NCBI GenBank assembly: GCA_009823505.1
Contig: VZQC01008797.1
Span: 813,331-877,330 of the forward strand
From: Rhizomys pruinosus
Lineage: Eukaryota > Chordata > Mammalia > Rodentia > Spalacidae
Direction: 5' to 3'
DNA: 64,000 bases
The notes beneath the pieces are model-generated. The model was not told the origin of the DNA, ran no database searches, and worked only from the letters and a program-made list of their open reading frames with translations. Below are positions 53,006-63,860 of the stretch, piece after piece. Within the stretch, counting starts at the first letter, position 1. Each line of letters starts with the position of its first letter. The translations under genes were made by a program, and so were the position numbers.

Positions 53006-56000
53006 CATTGCTTTAACTAAAGCTATCCATTGTCAACCAGGACAGGCAATGCCATAATGAATGGATGGGCCCAAATGTGAACAGTAGGGAGAAAGGGGCT
53101 GTGCCCACCCCACAGCAGGTGCCAGCTAATATGGTCTACAACTTGCATGCTTTCTGACCTTTCTGGACACACTGAACATTGAAATTTTAATGAAACCTCC
53201 TGATTTTAAGTATACACTCAAAGGTTCTGAAGACATTAGGCAAGTCAAAGAAAACACTGTTGGGGGTGGGGAGAGGAGGGGAAAGCTTGGATTTAGCCCA
53301 TGAGCTGTGAGCGAGGCCTAGCTTTAGTCCAGCACACACTCTCAATTTTCCAGGTCAGAGCAGGGACCCAGCAAGCCAAAGCCAAGAGCAGCCCGAACTA
53401 CCCGTCATTGCCCACAGTGCAAATACATGTTCCAGGAAGAATAGACTCGGACTCCACCCACCACCAAAGGTCTAGCCGTAAGCTCTCTAAGTGACTCAAA
53501 GTGGTTCCTATAAGCTTGTCCCTTTTGGGTGTATGAGGAGTCCCTGTCCTTTCCCAGTCCAAGGTACTGGGACAAATTGGAGCTCAGCTTTGGTGACCAA
53601 GGCCAACACTGTACATAGCTTCCAGATTACTGCTCAGAACAAAGGAGCACAGTTGTGTGACCTTTGCCTTCCCATCAGGCCTTGTGGTGGACGTGGGGCA
53701 GAATCCTCTTATGACTACAGTGCACCATTTGCCCCCCAGGCTGCAAGGGTCTGTACAGCATCCTGGCATGAGGGCCCGAGGTGATCAGAGATGCAGGGAA
53801 GCTGAAGCTCAGTCCCTTGGGACAAAGTGCCAAATGCAACAAACATGAGCCTCGTCCACCCAGCCCTGCCCCACCTGGTGGGAACGTGGGGCAGCCTTTC
53901 TTTTCCAGGACATTGGGGGCCAATCCAAACCAAATGGCCACCCTTGCTCCAGTCCTCCCTCTTCCGTCTAAGGTTCTGTCCAGCCTGGATGGAGTGTCCC
54001 CACGCCCTGCCCTCGCTTTTCCTGCTAATGCTCTGCAGATGGGCTTCCTCATCCGCCTCCAAGAAAAACAGGACAACTGCAGATTTCTTTTCACAGAAAC
54101 GAAACCACTGGAAAGATCTCTCATGATGAGCCCAAAATGAAATAAAAATTCCTCTGCAGTACATTTTAACTCTGAGGCGGCACCAGCCTCATCCGAGAGT
54201 CTGGGTCCCTGGCTGTCACCTGAGCACCGCGAACTTGGGTGAAGGTTCCCAGACTCCACATGATGTTCTGCTCAGGTCCCCACCACTGCCTGCCCCAGAG
54301 CAGCTTAGCCCGTCATTGCTTTACATTTTATTTTTTAATTAGCTGCCAACATTTGAAAATGCAGGTGTTTTACCTACAATCATGATGTCTGGCCTCTCCT
54401 AAAATACCAGAGGCCCTCCTGCTGCCGGCCAATGCATTCCCACCTGTCCCCCATGTCCTGACCCCTCCCCACCCACCCTGCCCATCTGACCCTCACAGAT
54501 GTCCACACATATATCCTCTGCCCTCTGTGAATGCCCAATCTCTAGCTCTGGGCAAGTTATCAGGGACAAAAGTACCTGTCCTTGGATGATCCAACTTTCT
54601 CCAAGCTCTGCCGCTTCTGAACCCAGGGGCCAGCCTCAGGTCCCCCTGTTCCAGCCGATGGACCTGCAACTTGTGGGCCTCCTGACTTAATGCAGACTGA
54701 ATTTCTAGTCGGTTCAACTCTCTGAATCCCACTCTCTGAACACCACATGGGGGCTCATACTTGTGGCTGGGAACTTACAGGGAGGAGTCCAGGTCCTTTG
54801 CTCTGTTCGAACCACCTGTCCACATTGTCCTGACCCATCCCTGCTCTTTGTTCTTCTAACCCCACCATTTACTAAGCCCACTTGTATGTCTCCCTGCCTG
54901 GCCACCTAGCCTGGGCCCCCGCCCTGCCACGTGAACTGTCAAAGGTTGGACACAGGTTCTGAGGCGCAGCCCACAAAATCCCTGTAGCCAGCCAAAGAAA
55001 GGCTCCACACCCCGAGCGGCATTCTTGCCAGCCAGAGATCTGCAAATGGACTCAAACGTGTCCAGAGAGACTTACACAGAAGCTTGAACAGATGCCCATC
55101 CATGTAGAGGCCTGCCCGGGCCTGCATCCCATCAGAGGAGAGGGGATTCCTGCAAATAGCTTGGCTGGTCTACAGGGCCAGCAGGAGGGGAGCGGGTCTG
55201 AGTTACAAGGCTGGCTCCTTCCTGACCTCAGTGGTTCTGGGCTGCGCCGTGAACCTGCCTGGTGGGTGGCATGGACCTCTGCGCCATTCGGGGACAGCTC
55301 AACAGGACCTAACGGTCTCATTACATCACTCGCGTTGGGAATCCATCCTTTCCTCTCCGTCCCACAGCCTCTGTGGTCCAGGCCCCAGTCTCATCTCAGA
55401 GAAGCCTCCGCCAGGTCTCCCGCTTCTTCCTTTGCCTTCCTCCCCAGAAACGACAGATGTCACTCACAAGCAGAGTACAGCCCCCTAACCCGAGACTAAG
55501 TCCATAAGAACCATTGAGCTCTGCCCTTTGGCCCTCACCCTGCCCTTCTTCCTGCTGGATCCCCCCAAAAAGTCAAGTCACTCAAAACCTCTCATCTTGC
55601 AAGTCCAGCCCCTTTCCCCTCTTAGCAGATCCCAACGCCAGCATGTTTCATTTGGCCTGGGCAGTTCTCGGGGAGCTGGGTGAGGCTAGGAGACAGCCAT
55701 TGAAAGGATCCCAGAGCCAGCCTATCCCCGGGTCCTGCTGTGGGCACTCCGTGAGGATCTGTCCAATGAGTTGAAGGAACGGGAGAACAAGAGACACGAT
55801 TTCCATGGAAGCGTAAAGAAAAGACAGTACCCAGGCAGAGCTTGTGAGGTGTGGCGGGGCAGCCATCCCGGCCCCTACCCACTGCTGTGTGCCAGCTTGT
55901 CTCTCCGTCAACAGTATCCCAGGATGGGGGCCGAGATTCGCAGCCCTGCCCTTCCACAGGCACATTTCTGATGTGCCACGACTGTCACAAGGGCATCGCC

Positions 56001-56599
56001 TCAGTCACCTTTCTTGTTCTCCACGTCTGTGCTATTTGTTTCCAAATAAAGGTTAAATAGTTAACTCTAAGAAAGTCAGGGCTCTTGCACCAACAAGAAG
56101 GAAGTCAGTACTGACTGAGCATCCCCAATTTAGGCTACTGTACCGTGTCCACCCAGTGGCTTTAACCTCAGGGTCTACACTACAGCCTCAGGAAGCCATG
56201 AGGATGAAGCAGACAGACGGGAGAGTGAAGGACAGAACCAGCAACACCTGCATTTTCATTTCAGAATGCAAAGCACCCCTGTGCAAAAAGAGGTTAAGAA
56301 CTCCAAAATGGCACAGCAGCATTAAAGGAAGCGTAGGGCCCTTCTAGGCAGGAGCTTTGTGGGACAGGCTGTATACCTAGGAAGCCAGCCTGGGTCAGGG
56401 ATGAGGAGACTGGACCTGTGCACACCCAATGTCCCTGGCCCCAGCAACATCGTACCTCTGCAGACCTAGCAGTCCATGAGTCACAAAGGCACAGGCAACA
56501 TCCTAGTGTCACTGTGACAAAAGCGGTCCTCTGCACAGGCCCTCGGAGCCCATAAGGGACGACAGTGCTCCAGCAAGCAGGATGGAGCGCCAGGCTTTC
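53006..56599. other. Long unique, repeat-poor stretch; no gene confirmed
   Basis: About 3.6 kb without any recent transposon. Open frames of up to 194 codons at 53.7-54.3 kb overlap on both strands and carry no domain. 54,310-54,400 is AT-rich (ttttattttttaattagctg) within GC-rich surroundings. A non-coding regulatory role is possible but unsupported. Confidence 0.4.
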
Positions 56600-56692
56600 T
56601 TGGCAGTTTCATTCATCCTTTCTTTTCATGGGTGTTTAGGCCCTGATTATGCGCTAGACACTGTGTGCAAGGCTGGGAATTCTGGTGCGAGC
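56600..56692 (+). mobile_element. Ancient mammalian interspersed repeat
   Basis: ttcattcatcctttcttttc, ggccctgattatgcgctaga and cactgtgtgcaaggctggg resemble the widespread old repeat with cctactatgtgccaggcact wording (L2/MIR-era). Family not fixed. Confidence 0.5.
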
Positions 56693-56699
56693 ACTAGCG

Positions 56700-56795
56700 T
56701 GTCCCCACAGCTGATGCGCTGCGTGACCTGTAGACACGTCCTCACTCAACCTCTCTGGGCTTCAGTCTCTGCAGCTATGAAGCAGAGCCTTGGGC
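56700..56795 (+). mobile_element. MIR SINE
   Basis: gctgcgtgacctgtagacac, caacctctctgggcttcagt and ctctgcagctatgaag match the MIR core. Confidence 0.75.
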
Positions 56796-56979
56796 CTGGT
56801 GCTAAGAAGTGTTTCCAGCGTGGCGGGCCTTCAGCTGGGTCTGACCCAGCTGAGTCTTGCCAGGCTCCGAGTTGGCCAAGAAGGCGCTGCACAGGGCCTC
56901 AGCAGCCCTGGACTAGATCTGGGCCCCTACCTCTCTGTCCCATGCAGGAACAAAACCACCTGGCTTCCTTCCACGGTGG

Positions 56980-57125
56980 CTCTACAGAGTACAACCTGGA
57001 CCACTGCAGAGCCTCAATTTCCTCATTTGTAATGTGGGCTGTGGCACCAACCAACCCCAGGGCTCATTACAAGAGTCCCATGAGATGAGGTGCCTGGAGC
57101 ACTTGGTAAAGCACTCAGCAAACAA
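56980..57125 (+). mobile_element. MIR SINE
   Basis: gagcctcaatttcctcattt, gtaatgtgggc and ggtgcctggagcacttggta, aagcactcagca match the MIR core and 3' part. Confidence 0.75.
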
Positions 57126-58912
57126 AACACACGGTCTTTCTGTCTCTGAGGTTCTCATAGCCCCGAGCCTTGGTTTCTTCCCCTGCAGACAAAACGACAC
57201 CCGGATACAGAACGTGTATCCTCATGCAGCCCCTTGTATGTGTGCATGCCCAAGCCGAGAACTGGGTTCTAGAGGACGGAACATCTCTCCCTTTATTTTA
57301 AGTACCACATACTAATGAAACCAGAAAGGAACGGGGATCCACAGCCCAGGGAAAGGGTGGGAATCCAACGGGATGGGAAGTCAGTATCTCAGATGGATAA
57401 AAGGCATCAGTCTTTCCCAATCATGGGAACCCAGGAGAAAAACAGGTAGGGAACTCAAATGGACAGGCTTCAATGGTGGCAGACAGGAAGATCATTCATC
57501 ATCCCCAGCAACCAAAGACACACGAATTAAAGAAAAGAGCAGCACTGCTGGATGGCTGGATAGGCAAAATATTGAAGGGAAGGAGGATGTGGAGAAACCT
57601 GGAACCAGGGGAAACAGGCTTGGCTCCTTCTGAGTGGCCAGCTGTGCCCAGGTGCTTGGATTTGACTATCTGGTTGCTCAGCAGGTGCTCACGGGGTTGC
57701 TGCTTAGAGCCAGAGTGGCGGGCATACAGGCTGGCTCAGCCCACTCCTGTGTGGGATCAGCCATAAGTACCTACTTGGGAATTAGAACCTGAGGCTGACT
57801 TCCAGAATGTCCCCAACTCCAGATTTCAAGACAGTTCATACCAGGGCAGGGACTGCCTTAGCACTCCCGCTGTCTGGGGGACAGCTAGTCAGCACTGCCT
57901 GTGGCTACCCCAGCTACTACAGCTGCCTACCCCAGCCACAGGCTCTCTCTGGTCCGGCTTCCTTTCCTTCAGTGACCGCCACCCCTTAAGTGGCAGGCTG
58001 GTGTATGAAGACCTAGCCTGCCGGAGAAGCAATAAGACTCACAGCCACTAGACCCTGGTCCCTGCACAGCAGGGTTTCTGTCACCCAAGGCACCTCAGAG
58101 CTGGCTGCTCCTGGGGCCCCTGCTCCCAAACTCCATGTGTCCAGAAACTAATGTGACTTGGCCCACAGCCCACGGCCCACACTTCCTCTCCTGGGAAAAT
58201 AGCTTCCACTGAGGCAGGGTTGCCCAAAGCCAGGTCCCTGTCTCTCTGGAGGGAGGACACCCCCAACTAACAGTTCTGCACTCCCTCATACCAGCGCGCT
58301 CTGAGATAGCACGGCCTTGGGGCCGCAGGGCCTGCTGCGCCCTGTGCTTGAACACCCTTCCTCGCACTGGGCCTCCCCACCACCCAGGTCTCAGTTCAGC
58401 TGTAGCCACCCTAGACCCGAAGGGCTGCCTCTCTTGCCTACCCTCTCTCCTGCTCCCCGATTTAGCTTTGATCATCAGAACCCTATACGCTGTAAGCGCC
58501 CGCTCACCATATCTCCTCTGCCAGGCAGCGAGGTCCAGGAGGAGAGACTTGCTCTGGTTTGTCTATGGTCTTCTCCAGTAAGGAACTCAGCACCAAGTGT
58601 GTGAGTGCGCATCTGGAAGAGGCCCTCTCTAAGCCCAGGCTTCCGTTGGAGACAAGTGGCTGCTCACAGCATTATTCCCTGTGATTGGGAAGCAGCATTC
58701 TCCTTAGGGGCTCCTGAGCCCTCCGTGGCTCCCCAGAAGTCCCGAATCATCCCATCCACCTCCCCACACAAGCCTGGCTCCCAGGCTAATGACTCCATCA
58801 AGTACTTGTCCAGCTCCTGCAGACTCCTGTCTGTTAGGCCCTTACCTGAGCCCAGTACTCCTTCCAGTGGACACCATCTTGCCAAAGGGACAGCTCTGGG
58901 CACATTTCCTGA
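57126..58912. other. Unique sequence, no gene confirmed
   Basis: No recent repeat. 57,145-57,200 (gccttggtttcttcccctgc) may be another MIR scrap. Open frames of 95-186 codons at 58.1-59.2 kb are unsupported. Confidence 0.45.
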
Positions 58913-59200
58913 TGCCTTGTATAAGCTTTCTATCACTATGACAAAGCACCTGAGGCTATCAACTTCAAAGGAAGAAAGGTTTACTTCAGCTCACAGTCTT
59001 GGGGCCTCTAGTCCACTATCTTTCAGCCTGCCACTTTGTGTCTGTGGTGACACAGGAACAAAGCAGGTGTTAGAGATCATCACAGGTGGCCAGGAGGTGA
59101 AGGAGAGAAGAGAAAGAGGCAGAGGACCCAATTTCCCTTTCAAGAATACACCCCCAGTGACCTAATTTCCTCATGCCAGGATCCAGGCTGGCAACCAGCT
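58913..59200 (-). mobile_element. MaLR-type LTR, diverged
   Basis: ctttctatcactatgacaaa, gcacctgaggc, aggtttacttcagctcacag and acacccccagtgacctaatt, tcctcatgccag give the reverse complement of an MST/MTE-like LTR. Confidence 0.65.
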
Positions 59201-59439
59201 TTAACGCATGAGCACTGGGGGACATGTCTCCAAATTAGAGAGCCCTAAGCCCAAGTCCAAGCTGATTCAGGATGTCCAGCCCAACTTCCACTTACTGCCT
59301 ATTCTCTGTGTATGTGAGCTATGGCTCGCTGCAGAGGTCAAACCAGAGCCAGGCCCCTCCTCTCCTGGAGTTCACAGTCCAGCCACCCCGTGAGCAGCAT
59401 TTGCAAGGGTCACAGTTACGCAGGGTAAAATGATAGCAA

Positions 59440-59700
59440 TAGCAGGAGTGAGGGAGGGAGAGGGAGGCATTCCAGGTCAGGGGTAGGGAGGGAGAGGGAG
59501 GGAGAGGGAGGCATTCCAGGTCAGGGGTGAGGGAGGGAGAGGGAGGGATGAGGAGGGAGAGGAGGCATTCCAGGTCAGGGGTGAGGGAGGGAGAGGGACG
59601 GAGAGGGAGGGAGAGGGAGGGAGAGGGAGGGAGAGGGAGGGAGAGGGAGGGAGAAGCAGGGAGAGGGAGGGAGAGGGAGACATTCCAGGTCAGGGGTGGC
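59440..59700. repeat. G-rich purine array with phased cattccaggtcaggggt spacers
   Basis: gggagggagagggaggga-type purine blocks alternate with four copies of cattccaggtcaggggt, giving a higher-order tandem repeat with block lengths that grow to the right. Runs of three or more G are densely spaced, so plus-strand G-quadruplexes are likely. Confidence 0.95.
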
Positions 59701-60439
59701 GACAGCTGAACTGAGCCCTAAACGACAGGCAGCCCAGTGCCAGGAAGAGGGATGGGAACTGAAGGGGCACTCCTGAGGGGCCCATCCGCTCTGAGCCCCA
59801 CGGCCTGTCCCTGTGATTCCACACCTACACCTTTCCACAGCAAGTAGCTGCGCCAGCCTGGGCTCAAGAGAAGAGGGTGTGATTAAAGAGGAGGGAAATC
59901 ATGCAGAGAAGAGAGAAGGCCACAGCCAGACACCAACGTTTCCACCTAATTGCGTGACCTTTTCCCAGCTCAGAGTTCCTTCAGGGCCAAGTGCACGGTG
60001 CTGTTTGGGATTCATTTCAAAGAGAAATGGGTCAAGGAAAATTGGAAGTTTTTATAGAAAACACTTCAGGCTTGGAGCTGGCTGGAGTGGCTCCTGTCCT
60101 GCCGGGAAATCAAAGAATAGACAGGGCCTTTGGTCAGAGATCCCTGGCCGTCGTGAGAGAGCAGATTTCAGATCTTGACGCCCAGACCTGTTTCTAAGTT
60201 GTCTGCCCTGCTTTCTGGGGGAGAAGATGTATGCTCCCTCAGACATGTCCAGTTGTCTCTGCTGTCCCCATAGTGGTCACCTGTCACAGTGCTGATGCTG
60301 AAGTCCTTCAAGTCCCCGAGCAGCCACACTGTCCGGGAACTGTCATGGATGCTTACTGCCTGTGCCTCTCTTACACAAGCCCTGGTCTCTTTCACAACTC
60401 TCCACTGGGGCACCAGTCCCTAGACTTTGGGGGGTTCTG
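59701..60439. other. Unique sequence, no gene seen
   Basis: No recognised feature. Open frames of about 65-120 codons overlap on both strands. Confidence 0.45.
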
Positions 60440-60685
60440 TTTTCGGCTTTTGCATGTTTGCGTGTATGGTATACATGCATGTGTATATGTGTATTCCAGG
60501 GTGCACATCTATTCCCAGGAGTCTGTGTGCAAATGTCTCTGCCTCCCCGCAATAGAATCACCAGCCAGGTACCAGCTTTTTAACGTGGGTGCTGGGGACC
60601 TGACCGCCAAGCTTCCCAAAGAGGTTCCACACGACACCTATGCTCTAAGTGCTTTGTCCACTCAGCCAGCTCTCCAGCCCCTTGA
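60440..60685 (-). mobile_element. tRNA-derived rodent SINE, diverged
   Basis: TG-rich start (gcatgtttgcgtgtatggta), gtgggtgctggggacctgac and the end ccactcagccagctctccag are a minus-strand B2/B3/B4-type copy. Confidence 0.65.
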
Positions 60686-61214
60686 AGTATGTTGTGAATA
60701 GACCCAGAGACTCCTGTTCCCAGCAGGCAGGCTCCCATGCCTGAAGCACAAAAGTCACTGACACAGAGTCGCCCCCAGAGACGTCTCTTCCAGGAACTGG
60801 CATCTGCTCTGCTGGGGACCTGCAGAGAGCAGACCTGGCGAGCTGAAGGCCAGTGCGTCCACCAGACATGCTCTTCTCACTAATTAAACTCCAGGCACAC
60901 CTGCGAGCTGAATGCGGCTTCGCTTCTGAGCTGCCTGCTGTCTGGAAGCCAGCGTGGTCACTTTGTGCCGCCAGAAAGGCTCTTTGGGGGACATTTGCAA
61001 CCCAAATCCAGGGCAAGGAAGGCGAAGCATCGATTCGTTGTGTCTGGAGATGAGACAGCAACACAGAAGGGGTGGCGAGGACTGAGGGAACCTCAGGTTC
61101 TAAAGCAAATACCCCTGGAATCTCAGCACAGCTGCAGCAAGTGAGGACCAGGCCTGAGCTCTGGAGCAAGAGATGAGGGTTATCTTGTCTCTCAACAGCC
61201 TCAAACAGGGACAT
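60686..61214. other. Unique sequence, no gene seen
   Basis: The 189-codon minus-strand open frame here starts and ends without splice or domain support. Confidence 0.45.
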
Positions 61215-61300
61215 TGAACCTACTTAGATATGGGGAAACTGAGGCACTGAGGCTCCATTACCCAGGGTTCCAACAGTCAGTGTCACACAGCCAGACATAC
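61215..61300 (-). mobile_element. MIR SINE
   Basis: gatatggggaaactgaggca, ctgaggctccattacc and tcagtgtcacacagccaga are the MIR core in reverse orientation. Confidence 0.8.
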
Positions 61301-61581
61301 TCTTCCTTTTCCTCCTTCCCCCAACCCAAAGCTTCACCTCCCACCAACCTGTTTCCCTAGCAAACCTCTGCCCTCTGCCATCCTGCAACCCACCCCCCAT
61401 GCGCGCCAGGAGCAGCCTCCAAAGACAGCTTCTTGGAGAATCGCAGATCATCTCTGAGACATGTCCCTTGCACCTGAGTTGAGCCACAGCTGAGCCAGGT
61501 ACCAGGCTGCCGTCCATCTTCTTTGTGTTACTGGTTATCAGCTCAGGGACCAGCAGTCTACAATGTGCCCAGGCCGCAGCG
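61301..61581. other. Unique sequence
   Basis: No recognised feature. Confidence 0.5.
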
Positions 61582-61599
61582 AACTGGTTGTTTTTTTGT

Positions 61600-61840
61600 T
61601 TTGTTTTGTTTTTTTAAATTTTATTTATTTTTGTATGTGAATGAATGTACTGTCTGCATGTAGGTCTGTGCACCCGTGTCATGCAATGCCGCGGAGGTCA
61701 GAAAAGGGTCTCGGATTCCCCTGGAACTGGAGTTCTCCTGGAATTGGAGTTTCAGACAGTTCTCAGCCACCATGTGGGTGCTGGGGATCGAACCCGGGTC
61801 CTCTGCAAGAACGGTCGGCGCTCTTAACCGCTAGCCCCAC
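61600..61840 (-). mobile_element. B2/B3-type SINE, subfamily A
   Basis: tttatttttgtatgtgaatg to gcgctcttaaccgctag, with the doubled ctggaactggagttct segment and many CpGs. Flanks aactggttgttttt and aacttggttgttttt form the target-site duplication. The last bases of the head (ggccatctctccag) are missing. Confidence 0.93.
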
Positions 61841-61855
61841 AACTTGGTTGTTTTT

Positions 61856-62427
61856 AACCCTGAAACCAGAACCCAGAGAGGCCCAGAAGGAGGGGGCGGG
61901 AAGGGCAGGCCTGAGACTTGGGATGGTTAAATCTCTGCTGGAGAAAGAAGAGAGCAACCAAGAGCAGGGGCTGTCAGCACCAACAGGCAGAGTACCAGGC
62001 ATGACTGCTGTGGGGACAGACCTTCTCCCCCACCAAGTCCCCCCTGAGGGGTGAGTGTGCCCTGAGCAGGGTGAATGTGTGGCTTCTGCTTTATAGCCCA
62101 GGAACTGGGAAGTGGTCTTGGGAAGCGCTACCACACTGCAGACCCTAGCCCTGAGGCCAGCCAGGCCAGGGCACTGGTCCAGGGAGCCTGGCCTCGCCAA
62201 CTCTGCCGTCAGCTCTCACCCCAGACAACTCAGGGCCTCGGGAGAATGTGCAGCCTAGGCTTTCCCAGTGCCAGCCCCCGCCCACCCTTCCCAGTGCGGG
62301 GCCACGTCACGACCCTGGCATCTCCTGCAGCCTCTCAAGGGCCCAGCCCGAAGGACAGGAGCCCTGTGGCCCCCGTCCAAGGGTGCACTCAGCTGGGAAA
62401 CTCGTCTCCCTGAGTTGGTGCCAGCTG
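61856..62427. other. GC-rich unique sequence, no gene confirmed
   Basis: No repeat recognised. Three open frames that enter the 25-bp array begin here. Confidence 0.45.
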
Positions 62428-63011
62428 CCTTGGGCTTCACAGTCAGTGTGCTCCTTGGGTCTCACAGTCAGTGTGCTCCCTGGGTCTCACGGTCAGTGTG
62501 CTCCCTGGGTCTCACAGTCAGTGTGCTCCCTGGGTCTCACAATCAGTGTGCTCCCTGGGTCTCACAGTCAGTGTGCTCCTTGGGTCTCACAATCAGTGTA
62601 TGCCTTGGGTCTCACAGTCACTGTGCTCCTTGGGTCTCACAGTCAGTGTGCTCCTTGGGTCTCACAGTCAGTGTGCGCCTTGGGTCTCACAATCAGTGTG
62701 CTCCTTGGGTCTCACAGTCAGTGTGCTCCTTGGGTCTCACAGTCAGTGTGCTCCTTGGGTCTCACAGTCAGTGTGCTCCTTGGGTCTCACAGTCAGTGTG
62801 CTCCTCGGATTTCACAGTCAGTGTGCTCCTTGGGCTTCACAATCAGTGTGCTCCTTGGATTTCACAGTCAGTGTGCTCCTTGGATTTCACAGTCAGTGTG
62901 CTCCTTGGGCTTCACAATCAGTGTGCTCCTTGGATTTCACAGTCAGTGTGCTCCTTGAGCTTCACAGTCAGTGTGCTCCTTGGGCTTCACAATCAGTGTG
63001 CTCCTTGGGTT
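62428..63011. repeat. 25-bp minisatellite, about 23 copies
   Basis: The unit ctccttgggtctcacagtca plus gtgtg is repeated with few changes. Left units read gggtctcac, right units read ggatttcac or gggcttcac, so the array has two blocks of variants. Because 25 is not a multiple of three, each plus-strand frame cycles through all three unit phases, and none holds a stop. This leaves three overlapping open frames of 213-267 codons, each encoding the same 25-residue repeat (around SVCSLGLTVSVLPGSHSQ). Coding use is unlikely. Confidence 0.97.
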
Positions 63012-63110
63012 TCCTCGGGTCCCCAAGCTGCAGGCACAACCCAGGAGTGGAGCAGGGGCGGGAAAACCTGAAAGAATGGAGCTGCTGCGAGAATGGAGCA
63101 CCAGTGCAGT

Positions 63111-63335
63111 GAGCTGGCCATGGAGGCAAGCTGGGGCACACCGGCTCCAGGGTTACCCGGGAAAGAGCTGGATCCCAAGCTGCGGCACACCGGCTCCAGG
63201 GTTACCCAGGAAGGAGCTGGATTCCAAGCTGCGGCACACCGGCTCCAGGGTTACCCCGGGAAGGAGCTGGATCCCAAGCTGCGGCACACCGGCTCCAGGG
63301 TTACCCTGGGAAGGAGCTGGATCCCAAGGCTCTGA
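63111..63335. repeat. ~49-bp minisatellite, about 4 copies
   Basis: Units contain gcacaccggctccagggtta, then cccgggaaggagctggatcc and caagctgcg. Copies differ by single bases and one-base indels in the ccc(c)ggg part. Confidence 0.95.
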
Positions 63336-63489
63336 CCAGAAACTTGGGAAGTGCCTGGGTTGGAGATAGTCAAGTTTTCGGTGCAAGGATACCAGCCTCT
63401 CCGCCTAGCCCAGAGCCTCCCCCGGCCCCGCCCCGCCAAGGGCCTCTCCCCCCTCCCAGGCCCCCCGAGGTTCAGCACATGAACTGAAT
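63336..63489. other. GC-rich spacer
   Basis: Contains a short CpG-bearing, C-rich stretch (cccggccccgccccgccaag) with GC-box-like wording near 63,420-63,440. Too small to call a CpG island. Confidence 0.4.
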
Positions 63490-63860
63490 CCACCCAGGAT
63501 GCCCACAGCCAGATTCCCCTACTGTTACCCTAATTTGGCCAAAGTGACTGCACAGAAGACTAAATTGAGCACCTTGAGATGGGGAAGCTCTCTTAGATTA
63601 TTCTAGAAGGCCCTAAAAGTGCCAGAAATGTCCTCAAAAGGCAGAGGTGCAGGCAGACTTGGATGCAGCCAAAGAGGAGGCAGCAATGTGATCACAGACA
63701 CAGATGAGGACTCGGCCCCCAGCCAAGGGAGGTAGGCAGCCACCAGATTCCTCCAGAGGGGCTCCCTAGGAAGCAGCCCCACGTTGATTTCAGACCCATT
63801 TTCAATTCCTGACCCCGGGGGCTCTGAGAAAGTAAGTCACACCTTGTAAGTGGTGATATT
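63490..63860 (+). mobile_element. MLT1-family MaLR LTR
   Basis: ttgagcaccttgagatgggg, cagatttggatgcag-like wording, aggaggcagcaatgtgatca, aggtaggcagccaccagatt and cgttgatttcagacccattt are in MLT1 order. Confidence 0.75.

Noticed and set aside
53675..54259. 194-codon minus-strand open frame
   Set aside because: Other open frames of similar length lie on the opposite strand and in another frame. The composition is GC-rich and there is no domain.
62248..63112. Three large overlapping open frames (213-267 codons) as genes
   Set aside because: They arise from a stop-free 25-bp tandem array whose period makes all three frames equivalent. There is no domain, promoter or splice support.
63415..63470. 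CpG island promoter
   Set aside because: The GC-rich, GC-box-like stretch is only about 50 bp, with few CpGs and no transcript signal.
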